Position numbers and translations under genes: made by a program. Under the pieces are notes generated by a model that was not told where the DNA came from, searched no databases, and saw nothing but the letters and a program-made list of their open reading frames with translations. From Plectrocnemia conspersa (Eukaryota; Arthropoda; Insecta; Trichoptera; Polycentropodidae), in the NCBI GenBank assembly GCA_009617715.1, contig VTFK01000351.1:186001-250000 (forward strand): a DNA stretch of 64,000 nucleotides. Reading direction: 5' to 3'. The first letter of the stretch is position 1; every line of letters starts with the position of its first letter. Below are positions 59,393 to 64,000 of this stretch, in pieces.

Positions 59393-59746
59393 CAGCAAAA
59401 AAAATATAACGGGTTTCATAAATGGAATAAAAAAACACCTTCGTACATATAGAAATAAATTATAATATTAAGACTTTATTATTGTATATTTTTTATTTTT
59501 CTTTCTGTTATGTATTTTTTTTTATATATTTTTATATATGTTTACTAAATTTGTTAGATGTAAAGATTAGCTATTAAGCTAAATAAATTAATAAAATAAA
59601 ATAAATAAATATTAATTTATTTATTTCATTAAAATATTTTTTTTATTACTGTGACTAGTTCATATTATATATATTTAATAATGGAATAAAACAACGTGAC
59701 GCAAAATATATTTAAAACATAGATAATATGTTCATTTGACCTCAGT

Positions 59747-59893
59747 TTACCCTCAAAGATAAATACCCGTATTTATTCTCACCAGCATATGTGAAAGTTT
59801 AAATTTAGTTCAAGGCGCTCTTAAGAAATTTTAATTTCTTCTACGCTCTTTAATTCCGCTAGTTATTTTAAGCGTGATTTAACTTGAGGGTAA
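59747..59893. mobile_element. MITE-like inverted-repeat element
   Basis: TTACCCTCAA at 59747 and TTGAGGGTAA at 59884-59893 are perfect 10-bp inverted ends, followed by further partial symmetry (AGATAAATAC against GTTAAATCACG). In the middle AGAAATTTTAATTTCT at about 59824 is nearly palindromic and GCGCTC/ACGCTC words sit beside it. At 147 bp without coding capacity it fits a miniature inverted-repeat element. No clear target duplication was found. Confidence 0.5.
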
Positions 59894-59899
59894 TGTAAT

Positions 59900-60435
59900 T
59901 AAATCTAAGCTCTCATAGTCAACACTTGAAAATGGAATTTTACGTTTAAAGACACCCGATAGGAAGTTCCTATCTTCGAAAGCAATTAATTCTGTCACGT
60001 TCAGGTTTTAATACTGTTTCAGAGAAATACTACTATTTTATATTAGTATGTATTGTTTATTGTTTATTAGCACTTAAATGGATATTTGTGATTCTGTGAA
60101 AAACAGCGCACAGACTATACGCTAATGAGCAGAGAAGTGCTACTTAAATAATAAAGGTCACCTTTGATCAAATAATTTGTACTTGGAACTCAGAACTAAT
60201 ATTTAGCATCTATACATAGTATTATTAAGAATTTTTACATAGAATAAGAAAAATCATTAATTAAATTTTTTAAAAGCATACGATAGGGCTATTCTTAAAG
60301 AAAGTATCAAAGTCTTTCAATCTGTATTTGTAAGGGATTATCACTTAATATATATAAAAATATAAATACGTATATTTTTTTATATATGTACTAATCATAA
60401 AGGTTCCACACTATTTATCGACCGATGAATTTACT
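59900..60435. other. AT-rich spacer
   Basis: No feature other than a short perfect hairpin at 59958-59974 (GATAGGA, AGT, TCCTATC). Confidence 0.45.
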
Positions 60436-60439
60436 ACAA

Positions 60440-60785
60440 AAAATTCAGTTTCAGCTAATTTTTCATTTGCCCTTCCGAAGTGTCTCTTGCACTATATTCG
60501 GAGCTCAATTTAATGATCAATCGATCATTATTTTTTTATATAAATTTTTTTTTTCGGTAATTTCAGTTGCGGTGCGGTTTAATTGCCGCAAAAAACCGTG
60601 TCATGTTAATGAAAGATATTAATCTGTGTGAAAAATGCGAAAACTTTACGTTGTGACTTAAGAAAAGTCATAAGCGTGGAAAGTTTACGTTTTGCATATG
60701 ACGTGCATAATTTGTGGCCGTCCGCGATTTTTTAGAGTAACGGCAACAGAAACTAAATAACCAGTGGTTTTCAAATAACAATTAA
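60440..60785. other. complex island, candidate cis-regulatory element
   Basis: Contains the inverted repeat AATGATCAATCGATCATT (60512-60529), GGTGCGGTTTAATTGCCGCA, CATATGACGTGCATAATTTG and GTCCGCGATTTTTTAGAG. TGATNNAT-type and TAATT-bearing words suit homeodomain/TALE binding, but that is only suggestive. A 65-codon frame overlaps without a known domain. Confidence 0.35.
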
Positions 60786-61117
60786 TAATCAATTGCCAGC
60801 TATGGTGTAAACTACAATTATTAAAACAATATTAATATTTATGATTATAAAATTCTTTTTACTCATATACTAAAATATTTAATAAACCTAAAATTAAATT
60901 TAAGACGCTTTGAACGATAAAGTAACATAATATAGTTGATCTTTTGGATGTAAAAAAATAGTTCATTTTATATTTAATAATAATTTTGGATATATGTTAA
61001 TACTGAATAACAATATTAATAAAACTCATATATCAAATGATTTAATTTTTTTGTAATGATTGCAGAAAAAATATCAATTATCCATATCCTTGTAACTAAA
61101 ACTAAAATAGAATAAGG

Positions 61118-61573
61118 AGCCGGATGACTACAGCTATAAGCGAATGCAGAGGTCCTGACTTTAACAGACATCAGAAAAGGACGCTATTATGATTCTTGAA
61201 GATGTTCCAGAACTTAATATTGTAATTCCTCGATAACTGATTAATTGGCAACAAAACCATATAGTAGCTTAAAAAAATGCTTAGCGACACCGCTTTCCAC
61301 CTAATTCGTAAAAATATTTTGATGATAAATGAGATTCATAAAGTTACACAGAATAGCATTTTTTGACACTAAAAGGCAGATGGTCGACAAAAGCCCATAT
61401 CTATAGAGAAGTCTGCAAAGGATCGAATGCAATTTTTTAAATATTAACTCATGACAAACCTTGTCAAAGGCCTTCTGAAAAGCTGTATATATGACGTCTT
61501 CGTGTTTTTCCGATATATAATTCAAAAGTGTTGTAAATTTAAAAACCCATTCCCTAGCTCTCTTATATGACAA
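61118..61573 (-). pseudogene. LINE reverse transcriptase fragment and 3' end
   Basis: On the minus strand VIYTAFQKAFDKVCHELIFK (about 61495-61435) is reverse-transcriptase motif A; the catalytic Asp of YTDF is replaced by Ala. It is preceded by KRAREWVFKF. To the left the sequence loses coding sense, and 61118-61210 is the block shared with 6654-6760 and 52205-52295. The order (motif A, then the shared block) is the same as in the 6654-7195 relic, so both come from one Jockey-like LINE family. Confidence 0.75.
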
Positions 61574-61599
61574 TATTCAGGTATCTTCTTACGCTGTGA

Positions 61600-61935
61600 A
61601 TTCTTTAGCAGTGGTAATACAGTACGCTGTCGATGTAAATTACGTGTTTAACGACCTGTGCATTTATCGTTTTGGCGCGCTATATGGCATTAGTTGTAGG
61701 TCAGTGTGTGTGCGTGTCGAAACACGAGTATGCAATAATGCAGCGATGTAAATTCGCGATCCGAATTGACGGTATGTAATGGAGGCAGTAAAGGCAATAG
61801 TGTGTAATTTGGGTAAAATAATATGCACCTGTAATTGCAATCAGATAACGAGAACTGGACTGAATCAAGCGTATTGTTACCGCCCATAATAATTATCTTA
61901 TATACGACTGCTAATAGTCTATGTATTCCCAAAGG
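61600..61935. other. complex island
   Basis: CpG-bearing sequence (GTTTTGGCGCGCTATATGGC, ATTCGCGATCCGAATTGACG). An 80-codon minus-strand frame has no recognisable domain. Possibly regulatory. Confidence 0.3.
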
Positions 61936-62325
61936 ATTTTAAAACAGCTATAGGCAAATGAAAACTCCTACAATACATATATAAAAGATGTTTTTTTAGA
62001 GATATAGAACTTAAAAATAAAATAAAAATTAATTACAAATTTTAATCAGAAAAGTGTCTTTTAAAATAATGAAAGTTCAGAAATTCCGTATGAAAAACTA
62101 AGTAAGCTTCAGTAACGCCCTAAATGTAATTCATGTAATTATACAATTATTTAGAAAAATTAAATTTTGCAAAAATTCGTATAGAGGGAATTTAATATCG
62201 ATAATGTGGTATACCTTTGTTCCGATGATCGAAATTTTTTTTAAATTATGTATCTCCATTAAATTTTTTTTAATAATCTTGATACTACTAGTATTTGTAA
62301 TGTATCGAACATTTGTATAGGAAAA
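61936..62325. other. AT-rich spacer
   Basis: Nothing recognisable. Confidence 0.45.
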
Positions 62326-62334
62326 TATATCTGA

Positions 62335-62880
62335 AGTACTAGCTCCCATAAAAATAACAGTTGAAGCTCTTAGTCGCCGAAATGGCGCTTTATTGACTTT
62401 TGAAATTATTGTTAATTTCCTGTTGAAAAACTTGTCCGAAATCAATACAATTTTATCGCAGGAAATGTTTTCAACTCTGAAAGCCAAAATAGAAAAAATA
62501 CCGAATATGAGCCTCATTGGTTTAATTTATTACTTACAAAAACCAATTATGTTATCAGCACAAACTATTTTTCAAGTTGTTCCAAAAACGTATGTATAAA
62601 ATATGGTCAAGAGTTATTGAGACGAATTTTTTCGAGTGTAGAAAAGTTCGGATATCAAAGTAATTTAGGAAAAAAAAACACTGATTAAATTGTCATAAAT
62701 CATATAAATATTTAAACTTAAACACAATTATCTAAAAAGAAGTTCATATCTTAGAATCAACAGAAAGTGAACGAATATTTTCTACAGCGGGAACATTTCT
62801 AACGAAAATAAGAAACGGGCTATTCAATTCTTCGTTAAATGCCTTATTATTCTCTGAATATTATATAGCCCTAAATTTGT
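62335..62880 (+). pseudogene. hAT transposase relic (C-terminal half)
   Basis: The plus strand reads VLAPIKITVEALSRRNGALL, then NLSEINTILSQEMFSTLKAK and MSLIGLIYYLQKP. This is the helical region of hAT transposases (VLEP...AVEALSRRDATLLTA...L..L...LVGLM.YLHNP). After a stop-rich gap of about 130 bp it continues ESTESERIFSTAGTFLTKIR and NGLFNSSLNALLF, the dimerisation motif (ATS..SERVFS.AG....KRNRL...NVNALLF). The N-terminal catalytic part is absent or unreadable. The open frame of 128 codons on the opposite strand here is a shadow. A different hAT lineage from those at 5.5 and 14.3 kb. Confidence 0.82.
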
Positions 62881-62889
62881 AAAATATTT

Positions 62890-64000
62890 ATTTAATAAAT
62901 ATCTGACAATTTTTTTTTAATTATCTTATATACATATCTATGTTTTTTCTATGAATTAATTTAATAATTATCAAGTCTAAAGTCTAGGGAATTTTTGAGA
63001 TTCTTTTTAATTTTTTAATGTTGTTTATTACATCATTGAAATAAATAATTTTTTTAAACATATATATATTTACATTTCATTGGTTGCTGGTTTCTACCAT
63101 TATTACAGCTTACGATTGATTAGCTAAACTAAGAGGAATTACAAAAATTAGAATAAAAAGAGAACTTTAAATATGAATTAAGAAATGGATTGAATGTATT
63201 GTCTTTGTATTCTAAAATATATTGTTTTAGTTTAAATTTTTCGAATTTTAGAATTAAGTAAAAATTTGTGTAACTTAATTGAAATTGTTTTTTTCCGTAA
63301 GAGTTATGGTAGCTGTGTTGTCGGTACATCAATTAGTTTCTTAAGTTTTATTTTGCCTTAAATTTTCATTTAATAAAATAGTTTTTATTTAATTTTAAAA
63401 CAAATATATTTAATTTATTATTATTTTGCATATTAAAACTAGGCATTTAGTTATACGTTTGTTTTTTATTTCCTAAGAAAAGGCAATTCGCATTTTAACT
63501 TTACAAATTTTCCAAGAATTTTCCAGATATTAAAAAAAAAATGTAATATGTATAAATAAAATATGAAATTATAATATTCGTAAAATAGTGGCTTATCTTA
63601 TCTGATCATTATTGTAGTTATTAGATTACCAAAGCAAAGATAAACCGATCAATATAGTTAAGAATATCATGAATTTTTTTTTTGCCATTCAAGAAAGTAA
63701 GCGTATTTACAAACATCTCGCACGGAACCACCTTTACTTATGCAGCGGTGTATAAAATGCAGTGGTTTTAAAACATTTAATAAAAATCATATGAAAAATT
63801 ATTGACTTATGAAAATAATCGAGAAATAAAAATTCTAGATTTAGTATTTTTCTCGAAAAATTATCGACAGTTATTTATTAAGAAATAACATCTGCATTGA
63901 AACTTTATATTTGAAATTAGGAAAATACATTCTGTAGCTATATATTTTTTAAATAAACCAATACAATCAAACACAATAAAACACAAAACATAAACGTAGT
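62890..64000. other. AT-rich spacer to the window end
   Basis: No recognisable gene or element; short minus-strand frames at 63129-63332 look like chance. Confidence 0.5.

Larger units (their letters stand above)
57474..59612 (+). mobile_element. 5'-truncated LINE of Jockey/CR1-L2 type
   Basis: A single non-LTR retrotransposon copy, readable from the linker upstream of the reverse transcriptase to the 3' tail. The endonuclease domain and 5' end are missing, as in most LINE insertions. After the last coding block the 3' untranslated region (59390-59582) ends in a stem-loop (TTAGCT, loop ATTA, AGCTAA at 59567-59582) and an AATAAA/TAAATA-type tail to about 59612. Coding strand is extremely A-rich. 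The motif order and the HSTETAL..W block suggest the CR1/L2 side of the Jockey superfamily, but the clade needs a tree. Confidence 0.9.

Noticed and set aside
62131..62517. 128-codon minus-strand frame
   Set aside because: It lies opposite the hAT transposase relic and is its shadow; the plus-strand translation matches a known family.
1..64000. CRISPR arrays, rRNA or bacterial operons
   Set aside because: No regularly spaced direct repeats with unique spacers, no rRNA-like conserved blocks and no densely packed genes; the window is eukaryotic in character.

Overview
The window looks like euchromatic DNA of an arthropod, most likely an insect, and is very rich in A+T (roughly 70-75% by eye). 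The case for an insect rests on the mobile-element mix: several mariner (DD34D-type) relics, a second Tc1/mariner family, several hAT families including the TTF-zinc-finger type, and Jockey/CR1-like LINEs, together with spliceosomal-type GT..AG signals. I cannot name the species. There are no bacterial operons, no rRNA or tRNA genes that I can see, and no CRISPR array. I found no intact host protein-coding gene in 64 kb; every recognisable protein is a decayed transposon protein.

Layout. 1-3 kb: a mariner relic (+), a coding-like scrap of unknown origin, a possible hAT end and a 10-bp tandem repeat that folds back on itself. 5.5-7.2 kb: an internally deleted hAT element with perfect 8-bp target-site duplication, inserted at the 3' end of a minus-strand LINE relic. 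14.3-17.0 kb: a nearly complete hAT element with terminal repeats, 8-bp duplication and a broken TTF-zinc-finger/hAT transposase. 20.8-23.7 kb: a 2.95-kb element with about 390-bp terminal inverted repeats built of short GCGC-containing units; it carries no recognisable transposase but keeps what looks like a 5' exon, an intron and the start of an acidic N-terminus. 28.7-29.2 kb: a CpG-rich block ending in a strong splice donor, the best candidate for a host first exon. 30-38 kb: two more mariner relics and a LINE reverse-transcriptase relic. 41-45 kb: hAT relics and a second Tc1/mariner family. 49.5-50.1 kb: two adjacent LINE fragments. 57.4-59.6 kb: a 5'-truncated LINE with a nearly complete reverse transcriptase. 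59.7-62.9 kb: a MITE-like hairpin, a LINE fragment and a hAT transposase C-terminal half.

Between these lie long AT-rich stretches punctuated by islands of 150-550 bp with normal base composition and many CpGs. They carry no recognisable protein and are best read as candidate cis-regulatory or untranslated sequence. This pattern (no coding genes, scattered compositionally distinct islands, transposons between them) fits an intergenic or large-intron region near a host gene lying outside the window or starting at about 28.8 kb. All recognised transposon proteins have stops, frameshifts, deletions or lost catalytic residues, so no element here appears autonomous.
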